A stretch of DNA of 64,000 nucleotides from Saccharomycopsis crataegensis (Eukaryota > Ascomycota > Saccharomycetes > Ascoideales > Saccharomycopsidaceae). The position numbers and the translations under genes were made by a program. The DNA lies in contig NW_027043837.1 of NCBI RefSeq assembly GCF_037102585.1, positions 62,001 through 126,000 on the forward strand, written 5' to 3'. This document shows, in pieces, positions 6,980-18,990 of the stretch. Below the pieces are notes generated by a model. It was not told the DNA's origin. It saw only the letters and a list, made by a program, of their open reading frames with translations, and ran no database searches. Each line of letters starts with the position of its first letter. Position 1 is the stretch's first letter.

Positions 6980-9080
6980 TTCAAATGCTCTTACTTCGTT
7001 CGCTGCTGATGAGAAGTTGAAGGGTTCCGGGAACTTTTATGATTGGTTTACTTTGATCAGTGTTAAGATGAAGATGAAAGGTCTTGGTTTACATGCTTAC
7101 TTGATCAATGGGGAAACCGGAACTGACGGGCTGGAAACTGCTAATGAAGTTGCCCAATTGATTGCTACTATGGATGAGATTATTTCAACAGCCATTTTCA
7201 ACAGCATCTCAGGCGCTGCTTTGACTAAGGCTTCCGAATTTGATGGTACTGGTAGAAACTTGTTTATGTTTCTCAAGGATGCTTATGGTACATTGACTGT
7301 CACAAATGCTGTTGGTATTATCTCAGATTTAATTGACGCTAAGTGGTTGAAATCTAGCAACGGAAACGTTGAGAATTTCATTGATGCCTTCAATCACTTC
7401 AAGAATACTGTTGGCAAATTAGACGGAAACACTGTGTTGTGTGCGTTGTTTTTGAGCTTGGGTCAGAAAGCCGGGTTTAATGCAACTCTTTCCAGGGAAG
7501 TCATGACTGCGTATGAGTCTAGAAATGGCAGGACTATTGGAAATGTTGATATTGGGCTTGTCCAAGATTTGACAAGAGAAATCATTGGAGATAAATCGGT
7601 TGGTTCCACCAGTGTTGAGGGTTTGGAACCTGTGTTTGCTTTTAAGAAACAGTACAAGTGCTTCAATTGTGGAAAACCCGGTCATTTCAAGAAGGATTGC
7701 AAGGCTCCTAGAAAGGAGAGAATGGGTGGTGATCTGAAGAATCCATCACCATCTTGGTATGCATTTATGGGAATGCATGGTAGGGCCTCCAGAGTGTACT
7801 TTGACTCTGGTGCCTCGCAACATATTTTGAATGACAGAAAGATGTTTAAAACCATTGGTCCTTTTTCTGGTGAGATCTCAGGTATTGATGGTAGTTCTCT
7901 CGAGGTTCAAGGTATCGGGTCTGCGGTGTTTAAGTTACGTGATAACACCAGTATCGAAATCAAGGATGCTTATTATGTTCCAGGGTCAAAGGCCAATTTG
8001 ATTTCTGTTTCCAAGGCTACTCTGAATGGTGCAAGATTATTATTTGAAGGAAACAAGGTGAAAATGTACCCTGAAAAGAAAGTGGTTGCTGTTAAAGATC
8101 CAGTTATGAGTGATCTTTATGCTTTGCACACCAGTGTCGATGGTGTGGCATTTAACAGTGTTGATAAGAGCGGGTTGTGGCACCAGAGATTAGGCCATCC
8201 CAGTATGAATATTATGAACAAGTTCAATCTGATGTTTCATTTGGTGAAAGGTAAACTTTACAGTGAAGATTCTGTGCAGTTATGTGAAAGCTGCTTGACA
8301 AGTAAAGGGGTTACCAGAAGACCAAAGAGCGGGAAGGGTGCTAAACCACAACAGCCTTTACAATTGTTGCATATGGACGTGTGTGGCCCAATCAATTATG
8401 GGTCTATTGATTCGAGCAAATATTTTCTCACTATTGTCGACGGGTATTCCAAGTTTGTGGAGGTTAAGTGTTTGAAAAACAAGTCAGAGTGTGCTGACAG
8501 GATTATTGAGTTTATTACATACACCGAAACAATGTTCAAGTCTCAGGGAAAAGAGTTTACCGTGGGAACTATCCGCACTGATAATGGTGGTGAATTTGTT
8601 ACAGGAAAGTTGCATGATTTCATGAGAAGCAAAGGTATTGCCCATGAGTTGACTGTGCCACACCATAGTTATCAAAATGGTGTTGCTGAAAGAATGCATC
8701 GGACAATTCAAGACAAAACTAGGTCTTTAATTATTGGGGCTTCTATGCCGGTTCAGTTTTGGTCTGAAGGTGTCCGCACGGCTGTTTATTTGATTAACAG
8801 GACGCCATCCCGCGTTATTAATTTCCACACACCATATGGTCGTTGGTATGGATACAAGCCGGGCCTTGACCATCTTCGCTGCTTTGGTTCCCTTGCATAT
8901 GTGGTTATACCAAACAGTTTGAGAAATGGAAAATTTGATGCTACCGCCAAGGTTGGAGTGATGCTCGGGTATGATAGAGATCACTGTGCGTACAGAATTT
9001 TTGATCCTGCTGCCAACAAGATTATTGTGGCGACTCAGGTCAGATTTGATGAGTCAAGATATTACTATCAGGATGTGAAG
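6975..9080 (+). CDS. Copia A gag, protease and integrase parts
   Basis: Domain extent only. Gag (from 6975, MSSNALTSFAADEKL) packages the RNA; a CCHC knuckle lies near 7655-7700; protease has DSGASQH near 7805; integrase has the H-C zinc site (LWHQRLGHP, CESCLTSK; 8175-8300) and a DDE core with TDNGGEF (near 8578) and NGVAERMHRTI (near 8675). The frame is also open upstream through the LTR, with an ATG at 6927; I prefer 6975 because family B shares it. Products would work in cytoplasmic virus-like particles and then in the nucleus. Confidence 0.88.
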
Positions 9081-9834
9081 CGAGTCACTGATGTGGATAC
9101 CGAGATTGCTAAGGTAAGCAGCTCTGGTGGTATGGGTTTTGCTGGTGGCGTTGCACCAGGCCCTGTTATAAGTGATCCAGACTTAGAGGATGTTGCAAGT
9201 GAGATCTCGGTTGATGATGAACGAATGGTTTCCGATTTGGATGATTCAGAAAGAGAGTCCACTGTTTCCTCAGGCAAAGACGTGGAAATGAGAATCATAG
9301 ACGATGATGAGGATGCCACTGGAGAGTTAATCCCATCAAGGATGGTTTCAGAAGAGTTCAAGTTGGTTACTGCTACAAAAAAAGGAAAAGATCATCGGGT
9401 TCTAGACCCAAGAAAAGTACAGGTTTGATTAAAAGAAATCCATTTGGGATCTTGGCAGAAGTTGAACAAGAATCTGATACATTCAGTTCAGATTCAGAGA
9501 GGGAAATTGCTATTGAGAAACCACAAAGGAAGAAGTACAGAAACGATAGTAGCTCAAAAGAGCTTACTTCTTTTGTTCCTAATGGTAGTAGCAATGACAA
9601 CTTGGTGGTTTCGGAAATTGAGCCACATGTTGAACAGCCAAGTGATTGTGATGAGGAATCAGAACTGAATGATGATGCCGAAGGCAAGTTGTTAGAGTAC
9701 AAACCTGTGAATTATGTTGCCTCTTGTTTTATGGCTGGTGAAGCTGCTGCTTTGGCTGGTGGAAGTGATGTTCCTGGAAATTATAAGGAAGCCATGAAGA
9801 GCAACGAAAGTGCAGAATGGAAGCGCGCTTGTGA

Positions 9835-11302
9835 CGAAGAAATTGCGGCTCACAAGGAGAATTCCACTTATGAATTGGTCGAGTTGCCGAAAGGAAGAAA
9901 GCCAATTACATGTCGTTGGGTCTTTGCAAAGAAAGATAACGGAGTCTTCAAGGGAAGACTTGTTGCTCGAGGATTCACACAGGTGAAGGGTATTGACTAC
10001 AATGAGACATTCTCACCTGTGGTGCGTTATGAATCTATCAGGTTGATGTTGAGTATTGCAGCTAAGAATGGAATGGCAGTTCATCAGATGGATGTGAAAA
10101 CTGCATTCCTCAACGGATCTCTTCAGGAAGAATTATACATGACTCAACCAGAAGGGTATGTGGTTAAAGGAAGGGAAACCAGTGTCTTGAGATTGAAGAA
10201 AAGCTTGTATGGTTTGAAACAGGCTCCCTTGGTGTGGAATGAAAGAATCCACAGTGTTTTGTCGTCGCTTGGTTTTGTCAGAAACGGTGCTGAATATTGT
10301 CTATATTCAAGGAAATCCGAAAAGTCTTTTGTGATGGTTGCGCTTTACGTTGATGATTTATTGATAACTGGTACCTCAGATTTTGCCATCAGGAAAGTGA
10401 AAAGTGAATTGATGAATGTCTTCAAGATGAAGGACTTGGGAATAGTCAGGAAATTTTTGGGTATCAATATCTCGCAAGATAATGGAGGTATTAACATGAG
10501 CTTGAAAGACTATATTGGCTCTATGTTAAAGGAATTTGGAATGGAGAATTGCAACCCAGATAAGACGCCTACTATTGCTGGTCAGGAGCTCACCTTGGTG
10601 GACAACAGTGCTGAGGATTGTGATGCCACAGCTTACAGATCTTTGGTTGGAAAATTATTGTTTGCTGCTAATACTGTGAGAAGCGATATCAGCTATATCG
10701 TCGGTGTTCTATCCAGATACCTCAAGGAACCAAAGGAGGTGCATTATAAGGCAGCAAAGAGAGTTTTAAGATACTTGAAAGGAACCAAAGATTTGGGAAT
10801 AAGATATGAGGCTGGCAATAATGATAACGGTGAGCTTCTTGGATACTGTGATGCTGACTGGGCTGGAGATAAGTCAGACAGAAAGTCTACTACTGGGTTT
10901 GTGTTCAAATATGCCAATGGTGCAATCACATGGAGATCTAAGAAGCAAGCTACTGTTGCTCTTTCTACGGCAGAGGCTGAATACATGTCACTAAGTGAAG
11001 GAGTCAAGGAAGCATTATGGCTAATGCAAGTGTTCAAGGAATTTGGGATCAATACTGGTCCAGTGAGGATGTTTGATGATAACCAAGGGTGTATTGAGAT
11101 GGCAAAGCATCCAGCTTTCCATCATCGCACCAAACACATTGACATCAGGACTCACTTTATCAGGGACCACATTGGATCTGGCTCTATCAATTTGGAGTAC
11201 TTGAGCACTGGTGTTATGATTGCTGATATGTTTACAAAAGGTCTTGCTGCCCCTCAATTCTTGGAGTTGAGAAGGCTCTGTGGTATGGAGACTTTGAATT
11301 GA
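9835..11302 (+). CDS. Copia A reverse transcriptase and RNase H parts
   Basis: Domain extent only. RT begins around ENSTYELVELPKGRKPI, holds VHQMDVKTAFLNG (near 10085), SLYGLKQAP (near 10205) and the catalytic YVDDLL (near 10345). RNase H follows, with CDADWAGDKSDRKSTTGF (near 10850) and STAEAEYMSL (near 10965). The stop lies eight bases before the 3' LTR, in front of the polypurine tract. Typical copia order, with integrase before RT. Confidence 0.9.
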
Positions 11303-11692
11303 GAGAGGGTGTTGAGTTGGCAATCCAAAGTTATGTGGTTAGTCATTGTTCATGGAACCTTCTAGAACTTATGGAACCTTCTAGAACTTATGGAACCTTC
11401 TGGAATTCCATGGAACATTCTAGAACTCATGGAACCTTCTAGAATTCCATGGAACATTCTAGAACTCATGGAACCTTCTAGAATTCCATGGAACATTCTA
11501 GAGCTTATGGAACCTTCTAGAACCCATTGAGATTAATATAAATATGGGCCATGCCCCCCATAGTCTGAGTTTGTCCTTTATATAATTTAGATAGTTAACA
11601 AGTAAAACAAGTATAACAAGGGAATAAATATTATTGAATATTATTGTTATCAATGTCTTTTGTAACTAGAGTTACAAAACTACAACACAAAT

Positions 11693-13913
11693 TGTGTTGT
11701 TCATGTTGCAAAGGAAGGTTCTGTCATATCGACAGTCTTACTAAATGTTGTTACGAACAATTGATTGAGATTGATGCATCCGTGGAAATTAAACGAGCGA
11801 TTAAAGCCTTTCCTGTGGGGATACTCGTCTGATAAGTTGGTCTCCAGTGTTCTTGTTATTTGTGCGGTAACGGAGATCATTGGTTCTGTGGGGTGACAAT
11901 GATAGTAATAAAACAACGGTTTCGTTACTTCGAAAGGCCACAGTACAACATTACCTTGACACATTGGAGCATTGGAACTTTCAACACAGAGTTTACAGGA
12001 AAGAGTTAATCTGCGGTTGATAAGGGTAAGTCCACAAGTTGTGTGAACAATGCAAACCACAGAAGGATGTATCAGTGTCAACTATTCGCGAGAACAGATT
12101 AGGAGAAAGCTATGTAAATTATCGTTTCCGGCTTGGTTGGCAACCTCCCTTGGGTCATGGGTATTTCGATAATCGAAATAGAGCTCGACCATGGAGAGTC
12201 ATTACTCGGGTTGCTTGGAATCTCCAAACCGAAGAATGAAGAGTCCTATTTGATTACCATGTTACGAAAAAAAAAAAAGGATAGCTGGTATCGAATCGGA
12301 ATGCTAATAATTCCAAAGGGGTAATTGGAATAGCTCCGGAGTTAAGCGAGGATCGCGTATAAAGTGACAAGAAGCTGATATTGGTAACAGGATTAAGGCA
12401 GTGTCATAATCGTTGTCAAAGTTGTATAAGAGGTATACAACCCTAAGGTCGAACAGGGATTGTGCGTGAGCGATGTAATATATCGTGGAATCGCATTGGA
12501 GTGAATAAGGCCAGAAGAGTATGAACTAGGGCATGCTTTTGAACATTTCGACTGAAAGGGATAAGGTTGAGCCAAGAAGCTCTATCGTTGTCAATTGACA
12601 GGATAAGGGTTTTGATGATATATCCAGTTTTGAAAATTAAAGAATTGAAGGCTGAGAAGTGTTAACCAGATGCGGTAAATGCACTAATGAAATGAACAAT
12701 GTCCTAATGAAATGAACAAGGTACTTGATTAGATACATCACACTATTGAATCACTTAGAGAAGCCAAAAAATGTATTTGATCATTGACGTTACGAAAATA
12801 TTGATTGTGAACTGTATCGTTAGGAGAAAGCAAGTTAATGGAATAACTAGCAGGACGATGGATTGACCGAGTACGGACTGGAAGAGGTCACTGGAGAGAA
12901 TTCCCGACATCAGCCATCGATCATATTAGTTCAAGTGACTTACTTCTTACAATGGCTAAGAGTGATTAGAGCTAGGAAGCTCCGTCATAACTGCTAATTC
13001 CTGAGCTTATCTTGAACTAAAGGTATGCTAACCCTATTCACTGGGAACGTCGATGAGTCTTAACTACTCCTCAATGAAATGACCTTTTTATGCATCTCGT
13101 GAGAATTGGATTGGAATAAATTTTGAGAAGACCAGAGAAGAAACTAAAAAAGAGAAGAATTTGGAATTCATGGTAATTGATACGTTGGCATTGTATGTCC
13201 AGGTTAGAAGTTTTGAAAGAAGTTAGTGATTAATTGATAAAGCTACCCATTGAATTAATGTGAGAGTTGGGAAGCTGACCGAGCTTACCGAGCCGACAGT
13301 TATTAGGTTATAAAGATCTTGGATTTTAAAGATTTTGGGAACTTGTCTAAGCAGGGTTGGAAGTACTGAAGTTAACGATGATGAGAAGAATTAGCATGAT
13401 TTGTGATTCCTTATCCTTTTACTTCGTCCTCATCTCAGTTGGTTCCGGAATAGTATAACTTCGGACAATTTGGTCCTTAGCAGTTTTAGTCAAGGCCGCT
13501 GTTGGTTTCTTTCGACCAAATGTGCACTGTTGTTGTTGTCCAATCACAAGCTTGGAAGACCTTGAAGAATTCTTATGAGTACTGGTACCATTGGAGAGAA
13601 ACATGTTATGAAATTATGATAAAAGATAAATGAGCAGCTAATGGTTGAATCAAGTTCAACATTTGGGATTAGTGAAAGCTCGGAATGTTGGTTTGAATTA
13701 AAAAGGAAAACATATCGAAGACCCAAATGACTGTTGATCTCGAAAAGGACTACGCGTTGTCATATACCCAGGAAAGGCAGACCCAGTACATGTTCCCCAA
13801 AACCTGGATTCGTTTAAATTCCTTATGAGAAACGGATACAACTTCACGACGAACTTGATGACTTTATGGCTAGTAATAATGATCGAGACGACTCATTCTC
13901 CGAGGGGGGATAA
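11693..13913 (+). other. Second half of the LARD-like body
   Basis: 2.2 kb after the copia insertion, continuing the non-coding body. Only short chance frames occur, the longest about 126 codons on the minus strand. It ends in the polypurine tract and LTR start. I see no domain, tRNA or repeat in it. Confidence 0.75.
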
Positions 13914-14339
13914 TGTTATATTATGGGATCTGTTGAAGTTTTGTAACCCTAGTTACAGTAGTCATTACCAATAACAAATACTATCAAACTATCCTTGTTA
14001 TTATTCTTATTCTTCTTGACTAACTAACTATTTAAATAACAAAATATAAACTCAAACTATGGGGAGAGGCCCCATATTTATAATAAGACCAATATATATG
14101 ATTTGTAATCATACATCCATCTAGAACATTCTAGATGATTAATCATATGCACAATGACTAATTATTAGGCTGAGTCATAATCACATGCAGATTATATATT
14201 GCTCAGCCATGGTAAATAAACCGTCTTATCCGAGACTCGAACCGGGGATCTATTCAACACATTGATACCCGTGTTAACCGTTGAGCCATCTGTACAAAAC
14301 CCAATATATGACTTTGGATTGCCAACTCAACACCCTCTC

Positions 14340-15805
14340 TCAATTCAAAGTCTCCATACCACAGAGCCTTCTCAACTCCAAGAATTGAGGGGCAGCAAGA
14401 CCTTTTGTAAACATATCAGCAATCATAACACCAGTGCTCAAATACTCCAAATTGATAGAGCCAGATCCAATGTGGTCCCTGATAAAGTGAGTCCTGATGT
14501 CAATGTGTTTGGTGCGATGATGGAAAGCTGGATGCTTTGCCATCTCAATACACCCTTGGTTATCATCAAACATCCTCACTGGACCAGTATTGATCCCAAA
14601 TTCCTTGAACACTTGCATTAGCCATAATGCTTCCTTGACTCCTTCACTTAGTGACATGTATTCAGCCTCTGCCGTAGAAAGAGCAACAGTAGCTTGCTTC
14701 TTAGATCTCCATGTGATTGCACCATTGGCATATTTGAACACAAACCCAGTAGTAGACTTTCTGTCTGACTTATCTCCAGCCCAGTCAGCATCACAGTATC
14801 CAAGAAGCTCACCGTTATCATTATTGCCAGCCTCATATCTTATTCCCAAATCTTTGGTTCCTTTCAAGTATCTTAAAACTCTCTTTGCTGCCTTGTAATG
14901 CACCTCCTTTGGTTCCTTGAGGTATCTGGATAGAACACCGACGATATAGCTGATATCGCTTCTAACAGTATTAGCAGCAAACAATAATTTTCCAACCAAA
15001 GATCTGTAAGCTGTGGCATCACAATCCTCAGCACTGTTGTCCACCAAGGTGAGCTCCTGACCAGCAATAGTAGGCGTCTTATCGTGGTTGCAATTCTCCG
15101 TTCCAAATTCCTTCAACATAGAGCCAATATAGTCTTTCAAGCTCATGTTAATACCTCCATTATCTTGCGAGATATTGATACCCAAAAATTTCCTGACTAT
15201 TCCCAAGTCCTTCATCTTGAAGACATTCATCAATTCACTTTTCACTTTCCTGATGGCAAAATCTGAGGTACCAGCTATCAATAAGTCGTCAACATAGAGG
15301 GCAACCATCACAAATGACTTTTCAGACTTTCTTGAGTACAAACAATATTCAGCACCGTTTCTAACAAAACCAAGAGACGACAATACACTGTGGATTCTCT
15401 CATTCCACACCAAGGGAGCTTGCTTCAATCCATATAAGCTTTTCTTCAATCTCAAAACCATTGTTTCTTTTCCCTTAACCACATACCCTTCCGGCTGTGT
15501 CATGTATAATTCTTCCTGAAGAGATCCGTTGAGGAATGCAGTTTTCACATCCATCTGATGAACTGCCATTCCATTCTTAGCTGCAATACTCAACATCAAC
15601 CTGATAGATTCATAACGCACCACAGGTGAGAATGTCTCATTGTAGTCAATACCCTTCACCTGTGTGAATCCTCGAGCAACAAGTCTTCCCTTGAAGACTC
15701 CGTTATCTTTCTTTGCCAAGACCCAACGACATGTAATTGGCTTTCTTCCTTTCGGCAACTCGACCAATTCATAAGTGGAATTCTCCTTGTGAGCCGCAAT
15801 TTCTT
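14340..15805 (-). CDS. Copia RT and RNase H parts (family A body)
   Basis: Domain extent only. YVDDLLI lies near 15280-15300, SLYGLKQAP near 15430 and the RNase H motif DADWAGDKSDRKSTTG near 14760-14800. It stops just before the polypurine tract and a B-type LTR. Confidence 0.88.
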
Positions 15806-16559
15806 CGTCACAAGCGCGCTTCCATTCTGCACTTTCGTTGCTCTTCATGGCTTCCTTATAATTTCCAGGAACATCACTTCCACCAGCCAAAGCAGCAGCT
15901 TCACCAGCCATAAAACAAGAGGCAACATAATTCACAGGTTTGTACTCTAACAACTTGCCTTCGGCATCATCATTCAGTTCTGATTCCTCATCACAATCAC
16001 TTGGCTGTTCAACATGTGGCTCAATTTCCGAAACCACCAAGTTGTCATTGCTACTACCATTAGGAACAAAAGAAGTAAGCTCTTTTGAGCTACTATCGTT
16101 TCTGTACTTCTTCCTTTGTGGTTTCTCAATAGCAATTTCCCTCTCTGAATCTGAACTGAATGTATCAGATTCTTGTTCAACTTCTGCCAAGATCCCAAAT
16201 GGATTTCTTTTAATCAAACCTGTACTTTTCTTGGGTCTAGAACCCGATGATCTTTTCCTTTTTTTGTAGCAGTAACCAACTTGAACTCTTCTGAAACCAT
16301 CCTTGATGGGATTAACTCTCCAGTGGCATCCTCATCATCGTCTATGATTCTCATTTCCACGTCTTTGCCTGAGGAAACAGTGGACTCTCTTTCTGAATCA
16401 TCCAAATCGGAAACCATTCGTTCATCATCAACCGAGATCTCACTTGCAACATCCTCTAAGTCTGGATCACTTATAACAGGGCCTGGTGCAACGCCACCAG
16501 CAAAACCCATACCACCAGAGCTGCTTACCTTAGCAATCTCGGTATCCACATCAGTGACT

Positions 16560-18667
16560 CGCTTCACATCCTGATAGTAATATCTTGACTCATCAAATCT
16601 GACCTGAGTCGCCACAATAATCTTGTTGGCAGCAGGATCAAAAATTCTGTACGCACAGTGATCTCTATCATACCCGAGCATCACTCCAACCTTGGCGGTA
16701 GCATCAAATTTCCCATTTCTCAAACTGTTTGGTATAACCACATATGCAAGGGAACCAAAGCAGCGAAGATGGTCAAGGCCCGGCTTGTATCCATACCAAC
16801 GACCATATGGTGTGTGGAAATTAATAACGCGGGATGGCGTCCTGTTAATCAAATAAACAGCCGTGCGGACACCTTCAGACCAAAACTGAACCGGCATAGA
16901 AGCCCCAATAATTAAAGACCTAGTTTTGTCTTGAATTGTCCGATGCATTCTTTCAGCAACACCATTTTGATAACTATGGTGTGGCACAGTCAACTCATGG
17001 GCAATACCTTTGCTTCTCATGAAATCATGCAACTTTCCTGTAACAAATTCACCACCATTATCAGTGCGGATAGTTCCCACGGTAAACTCTTTTCCCTGAG
17101 ACTTGAACATTGTTTCGGTGTATGTAATAAACTCAATAATCCTGTCAGCACACTCTGACTTGTTTTTCAAACACTTAACCTCCACAAACTTGGAATACCC
17201 GTCGACAATAGTGAGAAAATATTTGCTCGAATCAATAGACCCATAATTGATTGGGCCACACACGTCCATATGCAACAATTGTAAAGGCTGTTGTGGTTTA
17301 GCACCCTTGCCGCTCTTTGGTCTTCTGGTAACCCCTTTACTTGTCAAGCAGCTTTCACATAACTGCACAGAATCTTCACTGTAAAGTTTACCTTTCACCA
17401 AATGAAACATCAGATTGAACTTGTTCATAATATTCATACTGGGATGGCCTAATCTCTGGTGCCACAACCCGCTCTTATCAACACTGTTAAATGCCACACC
17501 ATCGACACTGGTGTGCAAAGCATAAAGATCACTCATAACTGGATCTTTAACAGCAACCACTTTCTTTTCAGGGTACATTTTCACCTTGTTTCCTTCAAAT
17601 AATAATCTTGCACCATTCAGAGTAGCCTTGGAAACAGAAATCAAATTGGCCTTTGACCCTGGAACATAATAAGCATCCTTGATTTCGATACTGGTGTTAT
17701 CACGTAACTTAAACACCGCAGACCCGATACCTTGAACCTCGAGAGAACTACCATCAATACCTGAGATCTCACCAGAAAAAGGACCAATGGTTTTAAACAT
17801 CTTTCTGTCATTCAAAATATGTTGCGAGGCACCAGAGTCAAAGTACACTCTGGAGGCCCTACCATGCATTCCCATAAATGCATACCAAGATGGTGATGGA
17901 TTCTTCAGATCACCACCCATTCTCTCCTTTCTAGGAGCCTTGCAATCCTTCTTGAAATGACCGGGTTTTCCACAATTGAAGCACTTGTACTGTTTCTTAA
18001 AAGCAAACACAGGTTCCAAACCCTCAACACTGGTGGAACCAACCGATTTATCTCCAATGATTTCTCTTGTCAAATCTTGGACAAGCCCAATATCAACATT
18101 TCCAATAGTCCTGCCATTTCTAGACTCATACGCAGTCATGACTTCCCTGGAAAGAGTTGCATTAAACCCGGCTTTCTGACCCAAGCTCAAAAACAACGCA
18201 CACAACACAGTGTTTCCGTCTAATTTGCCAACAGTATTCTTGAAGTGATTGAAGGCATCAATGAAATTCTCAACGTTTCCGTTGCTAGATTTCAACCACT
18301 TAGCGTCAATTAAATCTGAGATAATACCAACAGCATTTGTGACAGTCAATGTACCATAAGCATCCTTGAGAAACATAAACAAGTTTCTACCAGTACCATC
18401 AAATTCGGAAGCCTTAGTCAAAGCAGCGCCTGAGATGCTGTTGAAAATGGCTGTTGAAATAATCTCATCCATAGTAGCAATCAATTGGGCAACTTCATTA
18501 GCAGTTTCCAGCCCGTCAGTTCCGGTTTCCCCATTGATCAAGTAAGCATGTAAACCAAGACCTTTCATCTTCATCTTAACACTGATCAAAGTAAACCAAT
18601 CATAAAAGTTCCCGGAACCCTTCAACTTCTCATCAGCAGCGAACGAAGTAAGAGCATTTGAACTCAT
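16560..18667 (-). CDS. Copia gag, protease and integrase parts (family A body)
   Basis: Domain extent only. Same residues as the plus-strand A copy: MSSNAL start at 18667 within the primer site, CCHC knuckle near 17950-17990, DSGASQH near 17835, integrase zinc site near 17340-17465 and TDNGGEF near 17060. Near-identity with 6975-9080 shows the two bodies separated recently. Confidence 0.86.
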
Positions 18668-18990
18668 AACCTGTTGTAGTTTTGTAACTCTAGTTACAAA
18701 AGACATTGATAACAATAATATTCAATAATATTTATTCCCTTGTTATACTTGTTTTACTTGTTAACTATCTAAATTATATAAAGGACAAACTCAGACTATG
18801 GGGGGCATGGCCCATATTTATATTAATCTCAATGGGTTCTAGAAGGTTCCATAAGCTCTAGAATGTTCTATGGAATTCTAGAAGGTTCCATAAGTTCTAG
18901 AAGGTTCCATGAGTTCTAGAAGGTTCCATAAGTTCTAGAAGGTTCCATGAACAATGACTAACCACATAACTTTGGATTGCCAACTCAACA

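Larger units (their letters stand above)
6594..11687 (+). mobile_element. Copia family A, nearly whole copy (Ty5-like)
   Basis: 5094 bp with LTRs at 6594-6970 and 11310-11687 that differ by a single base in length, and a perfect 5-bp target duplication CAAAT (6589-6593 and 11688-11692). Order of parts: LTR, primer site overlapping the gag start, gag, CCHC knuckle, protease, integrase, RT, RNase H, polypurine tract (GAGAGAGGG, 11301-11309), LTR. This Pseudoviridae order and the half-tRNA primer place it near Ty5. Very young by its LTRs. It looks whole apart from about one break in the coding region, shared with the other A copy. It sits inside the LARD-like element. Confidence 0.95.
2863..13930 (+). 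mobile_element. LARD-like (non-coding) LTR retrotransposon, nested host of other elements
   Basis: 5' LTR 2863-4660 (TGTTATATTATGGG to GATTGTAACA, about 0.34 kb once the insertion at 2911-4371 is removed), primer-binding site 4663-4678, a body of about 4.15 kb (4661-6593 and 11693-13913, interrupted by copia A), polypurine tract 13901-13910 (CGAGGGGGGA) and the first 17 bp of a 3' LTR at 13914-13930, where a copia LTR begins. No retroviral domain is visible in any frame of the body, so it looks like a non-autonomous LTR element rather than merely a worn one. The 3' LTR is incomplete. Family assignment to the Ty3 side rests on the primer site and the tRNA-upstream location. Confidence 0.8.
13931..18990 (-). 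mobile_element. Copia element with family A body, one B-type and one A-type LTR
   Basis: Minus strand. The 5' LTR (18672-18990) is family A, with six heat-shock units; the 3' LTR (13931-14332) is family B, apart from an A-like base near its start. The body (14333-18671) is family A, nearly identical to 6971-11309. Flanks do not match (GGATC on the left, TATTG on the right). Unlike LTRs and missing duplication point to recombination between elements after insertion. Coding parts: gag-protease-integrase about 16560-18667, RT-RNase H about 14340-15805. About one coding break, shared with the copy at 6594. Young. Confidence 0.88.
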
